Source of the DNA: Flavisphingopyxis sp963800335
GTDB lineage: Bacteria > Pseudomonadota > Alphaproteobacteria > Sphingomonadales > Sphingomonadaceae
Assembly: GCA_963800335.1 (NCBI GenBank)
Contig: CAWDAN010000001.1
Location: 186,001-250,000 of the forward strand
Reading direction: 5' to 3'
Length of the DNA stretch: 64,000 bases
Shown in pieces: positions 1 through 10,132 of this stretch. A model generated the notes under the pieces. It had not been told where the DNA came from and made no database searches. It saw only the letters and a program-made list of their open reading frames with translations. Positions within the stretch are counted from its first letter, which is position 1, and each line of letters starts with the position of its first letter. Both the position numbers and the translations under genes were made by a program.

Positions 1-2636
1 ACGCCGATGATGGTGCAGTATTTCGCGCTCAAGCGCCAAGCGCCCGACTGCCTGCTGTTCTATCGCATGGGCGATTTTTTCGAACTCTTCTTCGATGACG
101 CGGTGGCGGCGGCCGAAACGCTCGACATTGCGCTGACCAGCCGCGGCGAACATGACGGCGCGCCGGTGCCGATGTGCGGCGTGCCCGTCCATGCTGCCGA
201 GGGCTATCTCGCCCGCCTCATCAAGGGCGGTCACCGCGTCGCGATCGCCGAACAGGTCGAAACGCCCGCCGAGGCCAAGGCGCGCGGCGGATCGAAAACG
301 CTCGTCGCGCGCGACATCGTCCGGCTGGTCACTGCGGGCACGCTGACCGAGGACGCATTGCTCGACGCGCGAGCGTCGAACTGGCTCGTCGCGATTGCCG
401 AAGCATCGGGAGGCTGCGCGCTCGCCGCCGCCGATATCTCGACCGGGACGTTCGAAGTGGGAGAGGTCGCTGCGGGCGAGATCGACGCCGAACTCGCCCG
501 CCTTGGCCCCTCCGAAGTGATCGTCGCCGAAGGATCGCCGTTCGAAGCCATGATCGATCCTGCGTTGCTCTGCGCGCGCCCGACGGCGAGCTTCGACAGC
601 GGCAAGAGCGAGGTGGCGCTCAAGGCGCATGTTCGGCGTCGCGACGCTCGACGGGTTCGGCGATTTCAGCCGCGCCGAACGCGCCGCTATGGGCGGCCTT
701 ATCGCCTATCTTGACCACGCCGGGCGCGGCGCCTTGCCGCTGCTGCGCCCGCCGGTCCAGCGGCGGCGCACGGCGCACATGCTGATCGACGCGGCGACGC
801 GCGAAAGCCTCGAGATCACGCGCAGCCAGTCGGGTAGCCGCGCCGGCAGCCTGCTTGCCTGTGTCGACCGCAGCGTCACCGGCGCGGGCGCGCGGCTGCT
901 CGCCGCCGACCTGTCGGCGCCATTGATGGACCGCGCCGCGATCGACGACCGGCTGGCGCTGGTGCAATGGCTTCACGACGACGAAGGCCTGCGCATCGCC
1001 TTGCGCGATACGCTGCGGTCGCTTCCCGACATCGCGCGCGCGCTCGGCCGCATCGCCGCATCGCGCGGGTCGCCCCGCGATCTCGGCGCGATCCGCGATG
1101 GCCTCGGCGGCGCGCGCCTGCTGCGCGAACGGCTCGCGCTGGCCGCCGACCGCCCCGCGCTGCTCGATGCGCTGCTGCCCGCGTTCGACGGCCATGGCGC
1201 GCTGGTCGATACGCTGACCCGCGCGCTGGTGGCCAGTCCGCCGACCGAAAGCCAGCACGGCGGCTTCATTGCCGAGGGGTATGACGCCGCGCTCGACGCG
1301 TTGCGCGCGACCTCGGGCGATGCGCGCCGCGCGATCGCCGCGCTCGAGGCCGGCTATCGCGAAACCACCGGCATCGCGAGCCTCAAGATCAAGCACAATG
1401 CGGTATTGGGATACCATGTCGAGGTGCCCGCCAAGCACGGCGACCGTTTGATGGTCGCCGATTTCGGGCTTCACCCATCGCCAGACGCTCGCCGGCGTCG
1501 TCCGCTTCAATGCGCCTGCCTTGCACGAAGAGGCGATGAAGGTCGCACAGGCGGGGGGCCATGCGCTCGCTGCCGAACAGGCGCACCTCGAGGACCTGCT
1601 CGGCGAGGTCGCCGCCGCCAAGGATCGCATCACCGCCGCCGCCGATGCGCTCGCCCGGCTCGACGTCGCCGCGGGCCATGCGGTCCGCGCGGTCGAAGGC
1701 GGCTGGACGCGGCCGTCGTTCGCGGACACTCCGTGTCTCGAGGTCGAGGGCGGTCGCCACCCCGTCGTCGAGGCCGCACTGGCGACACGCAACGAGCGTT
1801 TCGTCGCAAATGATTGTTTTCTCGGCCCTGCGGCCCTGCCGAAAGGCAGAAAAAACTCCCGCCTCTGGCTCGTCTCGGGGCCGAACATGGGCGGCAAATC
1901 GACCTTCCTGCGCCAGAACGCGCTGATCGTCCTGCTCGCACAGGCGGGCAGCTATGTTCCCGCGACCATCGCGCGGCTTGGCCTGGTCGATCGCCTGTTC
2001 AGCCGGGTCGGAGCATCGGACAATCTCGCGCGCGGCCGCTCGACCTTCATGGTCGAAATGGTCGAAACCGCCGCGATCCTGACGCAGGCGACCCCCAACA
2101 GTTTCGTCGTGCTCGACGAGGTCGGCCGCGGTACCTCGACCTATGACGGCCTCGCGCTGGCCTGGGCGGTGGTCGAGGCGGTGCACGACGATCTCGCCTG
2201 CCGTTGCCTGTTCGCGACCCATTATCACGAGCTCACCCGTCTCGCCGAGCGCTGCGACGCGCTCAGCCTGCATCATGTTCGGGCGCGCGAATGGAAGGGC
2301 GATCTCGTCCTCCTCCACGAGCTTGCCGACGGCCCCGCCGATCGCAGCTACGGTCTTGCCGTCGCCAAGCTCGCGGGCGTCCCGCCGCACGTCGTTGCGC
2401 GCGCCAAGTCGGTCCTCGCCAAGCTCGAGGCGGGCCGCGAAAAAACCGGCGGACTCGCCGCGGGACTCGACGACCTTCCGCTGTTCGCCGCCGCGCTCGC
2501 CGAGGTCGAGGATGAAAGGCCCGACGCGCTGCGCACCGAACTGGCCGCACTCGATGCCGATGCGCTGACCCCGCGCGACGCGCTCGAACTCGTTTACCGC
2601 TTGAAGCAACTGGCCAGCGAGGCCGACGCGTCCTAG
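1..2636 (+). CDS. mutS: DNA mismatch repair protein MutS (5' partial, two frameshifts)
   Basis: MutS is the mismatch-recognition ATPase that binds mispairs and small loops and recruits MutL. The window opens inside the gene: the first codons read T-P-M-M-V-Q-Y-F, so the true start is upstream. The Phe-x-Glu mismatch-reading motif (MGDFFELF) is at 67-90, Walker A (GPNMGGKST) at 1878-1904, and the signature DEVGRGTSTYDG begins at 2115. The reading frame moves from 1 to 2 near 627 and from 2 to 3 near 1463 (a TTT run). Both shifts equal one extra base, and the family sequence resumes immediately after each. The protein is otherwise complete to its C-terminus. glnD follows after 9 bases. The shifts are more likely sequence errors than real loss. 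Confidence 0.95.
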
Positions 2637-2645
2637 ATTGCGGCC

Positions 2646-5415
2646 ATGCCGCGTTTCGCCCATCTGCCCGACCAGCGCGCCCTGATCGACCGGCGTGTGC
2701 TCGGCGATGCGCTTGCCGAGATCGGCGAGGGAGCCAAATCCGCGACCGACCGTCGCAACGCCGCCGTCGCATTGCTCAAAAAGGCCCTCGCCGACGCCAA
2801 TGCCGAACTCGCCCGCCGCCTCGCCGAACATCCATCGCGCGGGCTCGAGATCGCCGCGGGCCATGCCTTCGTCACCGACCAGCTGATCCGCCTGATCCAC
2901 GATTTCACGCTCGCGCACCTTTATCCCGGCGGCAACCGGTCGGCGGGCGAGCGGCTCGCGATCATCGCCGTTGGCGGCTATGGGCGCGGCGAAATGGCGC
3001 CCTATAGCGACGTCGACATCGCCTTCGTCACCCCGGGCAAGCGCACGCCCTGGGCCGAACAGGTCATCGAAACGATCCTCTATGCCTTGTGGGATCTCGG
3101 CCTGAAGGTCGGCCAGTCGTCGCGCAGCATTGATGAAACCGTGCGGCTGGCACGCGACGACCTCACGATCCGCACCGCGCTGCTCGAAGCGCGCTTCGTC
3201 TGGGGCGACCGCGAGGTCTACGATGCGGCGGCTGAACGCTTCATCTCCGACGATTCTCTCGCTCGCACCGCGCCAGTTCGTCGCCGACAAGCTCGCCGAG
3301 CGCGACGCGCGGCACAAGCGGATGGGCGATTCGCGCTATGTCGTCGAACCCAATGTGAAAGAGGGCAAGGGCGGCCTGCGCGACCTTCACACGCTCTTCT
3401 GGATCGGCAAATACGTTTATCGCGTGCGCACCGTCGGCGATCTTGTCGAGGCGGGCCTGCTGACCAGGCGCGAGCTCGCCCAGTTCCAGCGCGCCGAGAA
3501 CTGGCTCTGGGCCGTCCGCTGCCATCTCCATGCGATTACCGGTCGCGCCGAGGACCGGCTGACCTTCGATCTCCAGCGCGAGGTCGCCACCCGGATGCAT
3601 TATGCCGATCGCGCCGGCCAGTCGCCGGTCGAACGCTTCATGCAGTTCTATTTCCTCAACGCCAAGACGGTCGGCGACCTGACCGGCGTCTTCCTCGCGC
3701 ATCTCGACGAGGCGAAGGGCGAAAAGGGCCGGCGCTTCCTCCCGACGATCCGGCGGCGCCCGGGCAAGCTCAACGGCTTCGCGCTCGATCGCGGGCGGCT
3801 CGCACTGCCCGACGAGGGGTTCTTTCGCGCCGATCCGGTACGGCTCATCGAGATTTTCGCGCTGGCCGACCAATACGGGCTCGAAATCCATCCGTTGGCG
3901 ATGCGCGCCGCGCGCCGCGATGCCAAGCTGATCGACCGCACCGTCCGCGACGATGCCCGCGCCAACGCGCTGTTCCTCGACGTGCTGACCAGCCCGCGCG
4001 ATCCCGCCAGCGTCCTGCGCTGGATGAACGAGGCGACCGTGTTCGGCCGTTTCGTTCCCGATTTCGGCCGAGTCGTCGCGCAGATGCAGTTCGACATGTA
4101 CCATCACTTCACGGTCGACGAGCATACCATCCGCGCGATCGGGCTGCTCGCGCGGATCGAGGCGGGCGATCTCGGCGACGACCATCCGCTCAGCCACGCA
4201 TTGTTCGGCCGCATCGCGCATCGCCGCGTCCTCTACGTCGCGGTGTTGCTGCACGACATCGCCAAGGGCCGCGGCGGCGACCATAGCGAACTCGGCGGCG
4301 AGATTGCGCTCGAGCTGTGCCCGCGCTTCGGCCTGACCGACAGCGAGACCGAACTCGTCGCCTGGCTCGTGCGCCATCACCTGCTGATGTCGCGCTTCGC
4401 CTTCAAGCGCGACCTCGCCGATCCCAAGACGATCCAGGACTTCGTCGGCGAGGTCAAATCGATCGAGCGGCTGCGCCTGCTGCTGATGCTGACCGTCGTC
4501 GACATCCGCGCGGTCGGTCCCGGCGTGTGGAACGACTGGAAACGCCAGCTGCTGCGCAGCCTGTTCGACGCCGCCGAAGAGGTGCTGCGGCTCGGCCATA
4601 TCCAGCACGGGCGCGAGGCGCGGCTGGCGCACAAGATCGCCGACCTGCGCGCCGCGCTCGACTGGCCCGCCGAGGAATTCGACGCCTTCGTCGCGGGCGC
4701 GCCTGCCCCATATCTGATCGCCGAACCGGTCGAGATTCTCGCACACAATGCGCGCCACCTCGCCGCGATGGGCGACGCGCCGCTCGCGATCGATACCGTC
4801 ACCGACAAGGATCGCGGCGCGACGCTGGTGATGGTCGCGGCGGGCGATCATCCCGGCCTGTTCTATCGCATCGCGATGGGCATCCACCTCGTCGGCGGCA
4901 ACATCATCGACGCGCGCATCCACACGCTCGACAACGGCATCGCGATCGACAATTTCCTCGTCCAGGACCATCGCGGCAAGGCCTTTACCGGCAAGCAGAA
5001 ACTGGCCCGGATGAAGCGCGCGATCCAGCAATCGCTCGCCGGCGAAGCGCCGCTCGCCAGCCAGCTTGCCGACAAGCCGCTGGCGCTGACCCGCGCCGAA
5101 GCCTTCCGCATCGTCCCCTCGGTGACCGCCGATAACCGTGCCTCGAACCGCTATACCGTGGTCGAGGTCAATGCGCGCGACCGGCCCGCGCTGCTCGGCA
5201 ATCTTGGCGAAGCGCTGTTCGAGGCCAAGGTCACGCTCCATTCGGCGCACATCTCGACCTATGGCGAGCGCGCGGTCGATACCTTCTATCTGACCGACCT
5301 GACGGGCCAGAAGATCGTCTCGAAGACGCGGCTCGAAACGCTCGAACGCCATCTGCTCGATGCCGCGCGCGGACCAAAGGACACGGGCGACAAGGAAGAC
5401 CGCCGTGCGGCCTAG
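2646..5415 (+). CDS. glnD: Bifunctional uridylyltransferase/uridylyl-removing enzyme GlnD (one frameshift)
   Basis: GlnD is the nitrogen sensor that adds UMP to PII proteins when glutamine is low and removes it when glutamine is high. The nucleotidyltransferase motif GGYGRGEM starts at 2973 and is followed by the SDVD metal-binding segment. The HD phosphohydrolase domain (HDIAKGRGGDHSELG) starts near 4252. Two C-terminal ACT domains lie at roughly 4820-5010 and 5140-5350. About 923 codons, the usual size. The frame moves from 3 to 1 near 3262, equal to one extra base, between the phrases AAAERF and RQFVADKLAERDARH. The start at 2646 lies just downstream of mutS, so the two genes are probably cotranscribed. 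Confidence 0.95.
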
Positions 5416-5427
5416 AACGGCTTCGAT

Positions 5428-6555
5428 CTAGTCGTCGTTGCCCGGTGCGCCGGTCTTGCTGACCATCCGTTCGCCGTCGATGACGATCGGCGTGGCGAGC
5501 CCGGCGATCGCAGCACCTTCGGGTTCGATCCGCATCCCGCGCGCGATGACCTGCGCATCGGCAAAGACTTCGGCGACGGTGTTGATCGGCCCTGCCGGGA
5601 TGCCCGCCGCCTCGAGCGCTTCGTAAAGCGCCGCCTTCGACTGGCGCGCGATTGCGTGCGCGAGTTCGGGAATCAGGTCGGCGCGATGCTCGACCCGCCC
5701 GGCATTGGTTGCAAAGCGCGCGTCGTCGGCCAGCTCGCCGCGCCCGATGACGCCGCACAGCCGGGCGAACTGCGCGTCGTTGCCGACCGCGATGACGAGG
5801 TCGCCGTCGGCGCAGGCGAACGCCTGATAGGGGACGAGATTGGCGTGGCCGTTGCCCATGCGCGACGGCGCGCGCCCGCTGGCGAAATAATTGGCCGCCT
5901 GGTTGGCGAGCACGCCGACCTGCGTGTCGAGCAATGCCATGTCGATATGCGCGCCGTGCCCGTATCGCTCGTGCCCCGCGGTGTCGCGCTGGTGCAGCGC
6001 GGCGAGGATCGCGACCGCCGAATAGACGCCGGTGAAGATATCGGCATAGGCGACGCCGCTCTTTTGCGGTGGCCCGTCGGGCTCGCCGGTCAGCGACATG
6101 ATGCCGCCCATCGCCTGGATGATGAAATCGTATCCGGCGCGATCCTTGTACGGCCCGGTCTGGCCGAAGCCGGTGATCGAGCAGGTGACGAGGCGCGGGT
6201 TGATCGCGCTCAGCGCGGCGTGGTCGAGCCCGTATCTGGCAAGGCCCCCGACCTTGTAGTTCTCGATCACGACATCGGCGTCGGCGACGAGCGCGCGGAC
6301 CGCGGCCTGGCCCTCTGGCGTGGCGATGTCGATCGACCGGCTCGTCTTGCCGCGGTTGGTTGCGTGGAAATAGGCGGCACTGCGATCGCTGCCTTCGCCG
6401 ACAAAGGGCGGCCCCCAGTGGCGCGTGTCGTCGCCCGCGCCGGGGCGCTCGATCTTGATCACCTCGGCGCCAAGATCGGCGAGCAATTGCCCGCACCACG
6501 GTCCGGCCAGGATGCGTGCCAGTTCGACCACCTTGATCCCGGCGAGCGGTTTCAT
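5428..6555 (-). CDS. CaiB/BaiF family (class III) CoA-transferase
   Basis: Family III CoA-transferase of 375 residues, which moves CoA between an acyl-CoA donor and a free carboxylic acid. The N-terminus MKPLAGIKVVELARILAGPW is the family signature, followed by ADLGAEVIKIE and the central AHIDMALLD segment, which aligns with the region carrying the catalytic aspartate of formyl-CoA transferase. The ATG at 6555 overlaps the stop of the upstream acetyltransferase gene (ATGA) and is preferred over a TTG nine bases upstream. The substrate cannot be told from sequence. gcdH lies about 0.7 kb upstream on the same strand, and some family members form glutaryl-CoA, so that is one possibility. It converges with glnD, with 12 bases between the two stops. 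Confidence 0.88.
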   Translation of the reverse strand: MKPLAGIKVVELARILAGPWCGQLLADLGAEVIKIERPGAGDDTRHWGPPFVGEGSDRSAAYFHATNRGKTSRSIDIATPEGQAAVRALVADADVVIENYKVGGLARYGLDHAALSAINPRLVTCSITGFGQTGPYKDRAGYDFIIQAMGGIMSLTGEPDGPPQKSGVAYADIFTGVYSAVAILAALHQRDTAGHERYGHGAHIDMALLDTQVGVLANQAANYFASGRAPSRMGNGHANLVPYQAFACADGDLVIAVGNDAQFARLCGVIGRGELADDARFATNAGRVEHRADLIPELAHAIARQSKAALYEALEAAGIPAGPINTVAEVFADAQVIARGMRIEPEGAAIAGLATPIVIDGERMVSKTGAPGNDD

Positions 6556-7098
6556 GCCGGCCAATTATCCGGTCGGCGCATTTCATAGATGACGTGACGC
6601 GTCGTTTCGCCCGCCATGACGCGTTCGTCGGTGCGCGTCGTCAGGACGCCGCCGATCTTCTCCATCGCCTTGCGCGACCGGATATTGGAATCGCCGACGA
6701 CGAAGATGACGGGATCGAACCACTGGAAGGCATGCGCCAGCATCAAGCGTTTCATCTCGCCGTTGGTCGATCCCGCCCCAATAGTCGCGCGAGAGGAAGC
6801 TCCAGCCGATCTCGATCTCGCCCGGCTGCGCGCGCTCGGCGCTATAGCGGCTCGACCCGATGATCTTGTCGCTTGCCTTGTCGCGCACCGTCAGCGCGCC
6901 GCGCGACGCCAGCGCGTCGTCAAAGAACTTGCGAAACACCGGCTCCTGCCAACGGTCGTGCGCCGGATGCACTGCCCAGATTGCGGGATCGGACGCGACG
7001 GCGAACAATCCGTCCCAGTCGCTCGCGACGGTCGGGCGGAGGTCGATCGTTGCGCCGACCAGTGTCGGCTGCAGGTCGGGAATCGCGTTCATTTGCAT
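6552..7098 (-). CDS. GNAT family N-acetyltransferase (one frameshift)
   Basis: GNAT acyltransferase of about 181 residues, related to the RimJ/RimL-type and YjdJ-like enzymes. The first part (DLRPTVASDWDGLFAVASDP, then IIGSSRYSAE and EIEIGWSFLSRDYWGG) and the second part (GEMKRLMLAHAFQW, then NIRSRKAMEKIGG) are in different frames. They join near 6770 if one extra base in a G/C run is removed; the junction then reads WGGSTNGEMKRLML, the normal acetyl-CoA-binding core. The stop overlaps the start of the CoA-transferase gene. The start at 7098 (MQMNAIPD) is uncertain, and an ATG six bases inside is equally possible because no strong ribosome binding site precedes either. The substrate is unknown. 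Confidence 0.82.
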
Positions 7099-7151
7099 TG
7101 AGCCGGGTCAGCTGTCGCTGCCCCTATGCACGGCACCAGCCCGCTCCCCCT

Positions 7152-7189
7152 CCCGGCCTCCCATAGGGTACACTGGCTGGGAGGCCGGG
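7152..7189. repeat. Perfect 12-bp inverted repeat between gcdH and the GNAT gene
   Basis: CCCGGCCTCCCA at 7152-7163 is repeated as its exact reverse complement at 7178-7189, with a 14-base loop. It lies in the 175-base gap after gcdH and before the acetyltransferase gene, both transcribed leftward. No T-tract follows on the minus strand, so it is either a T-less terminator, an attenuator-like stem, or an intergenic palindromic repeat. Confidence 0.7.
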
Positions 7190-7273
7190 CCAAAATCCTG
7201 AATGTCCCCCGGACATTTGGAAAATGACGGGAGCGGGCCGGCGCCGCCCCGCCGACAGGCGGAAAAAGCCGCA

Positions 7274-8473
7274 TTAAAAAGCCGAAATGCCCGTGATTGC
7301 GCGGCCGAGGATCAGCGCGTGGACGTCGTGCGTGCCCTCATAGGTGTTGACCGTTTCGAGGTTGATCGCGTGGCGGATGACGTGGAATTCGGCGGCGATG
7401 CCGTTGCCGCCATGCATATCGCGCGCGACGCGCGCGATATCGAGCGCCTTGCCGCAATTGTTGCGCTTGATGATCGAGACCATGTCGGGCGACAGATGCC
7501 CCTCGTCGATCAGCCGGCCGACGCGCAAGGCCGCCTGCAGGCCGAGCGCAATCTCGGTCAGCATGTTGGCGAGCTTCAGCTGGACGATCTGGTTGGCGGC
7601 GAGCGGGCGGCCGAACTGCTTGCGCTCGAGCGTGTAGTTGCGCGCGGCCTCGAAGCACGCTTCGGCGGCGCCCATCGTTCCCCAGGCGATGCCATAGCGT
7701 GCGCGGTTGAGACAGCCGAACGGACCCTTCAATCCCTCGACATTGGGCAGCAAGGCATCCTCGCCGACCTCGACCTCGTCCATCACGATCTCGCCGGTGA
7801 TCGATGCGCGCAGCGAGAGCTTGCCTTCGATCTTTGGAGCCGACAGCCCCTTCATGCCCTTTTCGAGGACGAAGCCGCGAATCTTGCCGTCGTGCGCGTC
7901 CGATTTCGCCCAGACGACGAAGACGTCGGCGATCGGCGAATTGGTGATCCACATCTTGCTGCCCGAAATGACATAGCCGCCATCGACCTTCCTGGCGCGC
8001 GTGCGCATGCCGGCGGGATCGCTGCCCGCATCGGGTTCGGTCAGGCCGAAACAGCCGACCCATTCGCCGGTGGCGAGCTTGGGCAGGTATTTGCGCCGTT
8101 GTTCGTCCGACCCATAGGCATTGATCGGGTGCATCACGAGCGAGCTCTGCACGCTCATCGCGCTGCGATAGCCCGAATCGACGCGCTCGACCTCGCGCGC
8201 GACGAGGCCGTAACTGACATAGCCCAGCCCGGCGCCGCCGAACTCCTCGGGGATGGTCGAACCGAGCAGGCCGAGCTGACCCATCTCGGTCATGATCTCG
8301 CGGTCGAAAGTCTCGTCGAGATAGGCGCGGGTGACGCGTGGCAGCAGCTTGTCCTGCGCATAATCGCGCGCGGTGTCGCGAACCATCCGCTCTTCGTCGG
8401 TCAGCTGCGCGTCGAGGCGGAACGGGTCGGCCCAGTCGAGCCGCTGGATGGAAGATGCGTCGTCGCGCGCCAT
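7274..8473 (-). CDS. gcdH: Glutaryl-CoA dehydrogenase
   Basis: FAD-dependent enzyme of 399 residues that oxidises and decarboxylates glutaryl-CoA to crotonyl-CoA in lysine and tryptophan degradation, passing electrons to ETF. The acyl-CoA dehydrogenase core is intact (CFGLTEPDAGSDPAGM, KMWITNSPIADVF, TLERKQFGRPLAANQ, DMHGGNGI). The C-terminal NTYEGTHDVHALILGRAITG is characteristic of the GCDH subfamily, with the catalytic glutamate at about residue 379. The ATG at 8473 (MARDDASS) was chosen over upstream readthrough because the N-terminus then matches the family. It follows the Mic60-like gene by 17 bases, so it is probably the last gene of the hemC-hemD-Mic60 transcript. Confidence 0.92.
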   Translation of the reverse strand: MARDDASSIQRLDWADPFRLDAQLTDEERMVRDTARDYAQDKLLPRVTRAYLDETFDREIMTEMGQLGLLGSTIPEEFGGAGLGYVSYGLVAREVERVDSGYRSAMSVQSSLVMHPINAYGSDEQRRKYLPKLATGEWVGCFGLTEPDAGSDPAGMRTRARKVDGGYVISGSKMWITNSPIADVFVVWAKSDAHDGKIRGFVLEKGMKGLSAPKIEGKLSLRASITGEIVMDEVEVGEDALLPNVEGLKGPFGCLNRARYGIAWGTMGAAEACFEAARNYTLERKQFGRPLAANQIVQLKLANMLTEIALGLQAALRVGRLIDEGHLSPDMVSIIKRNNCGKALDIARVARDMHGGNGIAAEFHVIRHAINLETVNTYEGTHDVHALILGRAITGISAF

Positions 8474-8490
8474 GATAGATGTCCTGATGT

Positions 8491-9430
8491 CTAGCGGGTG
8501 GTGGAGGGTGTGACGGGGGCGACCGCGCCGGGGCTGGTGTCGCCGCTTCGCAGCGGCTCGAGGATCGCGGCGGTCTCGATAAGGTCGAGCGCCTCGCGCA
8601 CGCGGGCATAGCGGCGCGCCTCGACCAGCCATTCGTCGGCGGCTTCGTGGCCGGGCATCGCCTCGACCTCGGTGATCGCCGCATCGACATTGCCCGCGTC
8701 GAGCGAGCGCTTGGCGCGCTCGAGCCGCTGCGTCGGGACCGGCGAGGGGGTGCCCTCCTTGCGGACGACGAACAGCTCGCCGAGCTCGCGGCGGAAGTTG
8801 CTCCACAGGCCCCCGACATCGCTGCCGCTGACGAGCTCGCCAGAGATATCGGCCAGGCCCGTGCGCAGGTCTTCAAGCGTCACCGGCTTGTTGCCCGTTT
8901 CGATGATGGTATCGACCGCGCGCGGTTGCTGGTCGCCGAAGCGCAGCCTGAGCTGCCCCTCGATATAGCCAAGCGGAACGCCCTTATCGATGATCCGGCG
9001 CGCGGCGAACGCGACGAGCAGCCCTTCGGCGCGCGCCGCATTGCCCGATGCCGCCTGTGCCGCGACGTTGATCCGCGACAGCCGGTCTTCGAGATCGGCG
9101 ACGCGCGTTGCCAGCGCACGGTTCGCTTCGGGGGTCAGGGGTGCGCTCGCCATTGCCGGCGGCTGATCGCCGCTCGGGCGGAATTTGCGCCGCGACCTTG
9201 CCGTCGGGACCGATCCGCTGGCCGAGGGCTGCGGCTGCCTGCTCGCTGGCCGCGCCGCTCTGCGCCGTGATCTTGGCACCATCGGTCTCGCCGCGGGTGA
9301 ACCGCGTGACGAGCCAGCCGCCCGCGACGATGCCGCAGATCAGCGCGACCGCGATGATGATCGCCAGCGTGCGGCCGCGGTTCGGGCTCGATGTATCACT
9401 GCCTCGGATCGGTTCGTAATCGCGCGTCAT
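8491..9430 (-). CDS. Mitofilin/Mic60-like inner-membrane protein of the hem cluster (one frameshift)
   Basis: About 313 residues. One transmembrane helix lies near residues 20-42 (TLAIIIAVALICGIVAGGWL), followed by a low-complexity linker, a coiled coil (ANRALATRVADLEDRLSRI) and a helical C-terminal domain. This architecture and its position directly after hemD match the alphaproteobacterial Mic60 proteins, which shape inner membranes and are encoded in the haem gene cluster. The frame shifts near 9178 inside the proline-rich linker, equal to one extra base. The ATG at 9430 leaves 4 bases after hemD and has AGGA upstream; an ATG at 9451 would overlap hemD. Function is assigned from architecture and neighbourhood, not from sequence identity. 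Confidence 0.72.
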
Positions 9431-9434
9431 CGGG

Positions 9435-10132
9435 TCATTGTCCTGCGGCATGCTTGCAGTCTGTCGTCTGGCACATCCGCCGGGCCAGTTCCAGCATCGC
9501 CTCTCCGTTCGGCTCGGCGGCGACGACAATGCGCGCCCATCGGTCGCCGCATGCCTGCGCCACCTTGTCGCTGATCGCGGCGATCGCGACCGACGCGCGA
9601 TGCTCGACCAGGGCGGCGAGGCGTTCGCCTGCGCGTACACTATGGACCAGCGCGATCGCGGGCGACGAAACCAGCGCGGCGAATGTCGCGGGCGGATCTA
9701 TCGGCCGCGCGGAATAGACGGGCAGCGCGGTGATATCGAGCGCGCCCGGCTCGATCGCGGTGCGATCCTCGCCGCACAGCCACAGGACATTGCGCGCGCC
9801 GGCGGGGCCAAGCGAATCGAACAGTGATTGCGCCCCATCGTGTATTCCCGCGACGCTGAAACCCGCGCCGCGAGCGGCTTCGGCGGTTGCTTCGCCGACG
9901 ACATGGACCGCGAGAGCCGTATAGCGCGTCAGCCCAGCGCCGCCGTGGCGCACCGCGTTGGCGCTGGTCAGGACGAGCGCGTCGAAGGCTCGGCGCGCGG
10001 CGGCGACCAGGCGATCGGCGCAACGGCAAACAGCGGACAGGCGTGCGCCTCGAGGCCCATCGCGCGCGCTGCCGCCACGGTCGCGCTGCCACCCGGTTCG
10101 GGCCGCACGACGATGACAGGCGGAGCGCTCAT
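9435..10132 (-). CDS. hemD: Uroporphyrinogen-III synthase HemD (one frameshift)
   Basis: HemD closes and inverts ring D of hydroxymethylbilane to give uroporphyrinogen III. The true N-terminus reads MSAPPVIVVRPEPGG from an ATG at 10132, which overlaps the hemC stop (ATGA). That frame runs into a stop, and the rest (FDALVLTSANAVRHGG, then VHVVGEATAEAARGAGF) continues in another frame from about 9988. The junction is repaired by one missing base in a G run, making this one of only two frameshifts here that look like a deletion. About 232 codons, normal for the family. The enzyme is essential for haem synthesis, which argues that the shift is a sequence error. Confidence 0.88.

Noticed and set aside
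629..714. Programmed ribosomal frameshifting in mutS and others
   Set aside because: No slippery heptamers or downstream pseudoknots are seen, the shift positions do not correspond to known recoding genes, and there are too many of them.
1..2636. Loss of mutS as the cause of a mutator strain rich in indels
   Set aside because: Essential genes (glnD, hemD, gpsA) carry the same kind of shift, so the strain could not live if they were real; sequence error is simpler.
1389..3317. Long antisense open frame of 642 codons over mutS and glnD
   Set aside because: It is the shadow of GC-rich coding sequence, has an arginine/glycine/asparagine-poor profile without motifs, and overlaps two clear genes.
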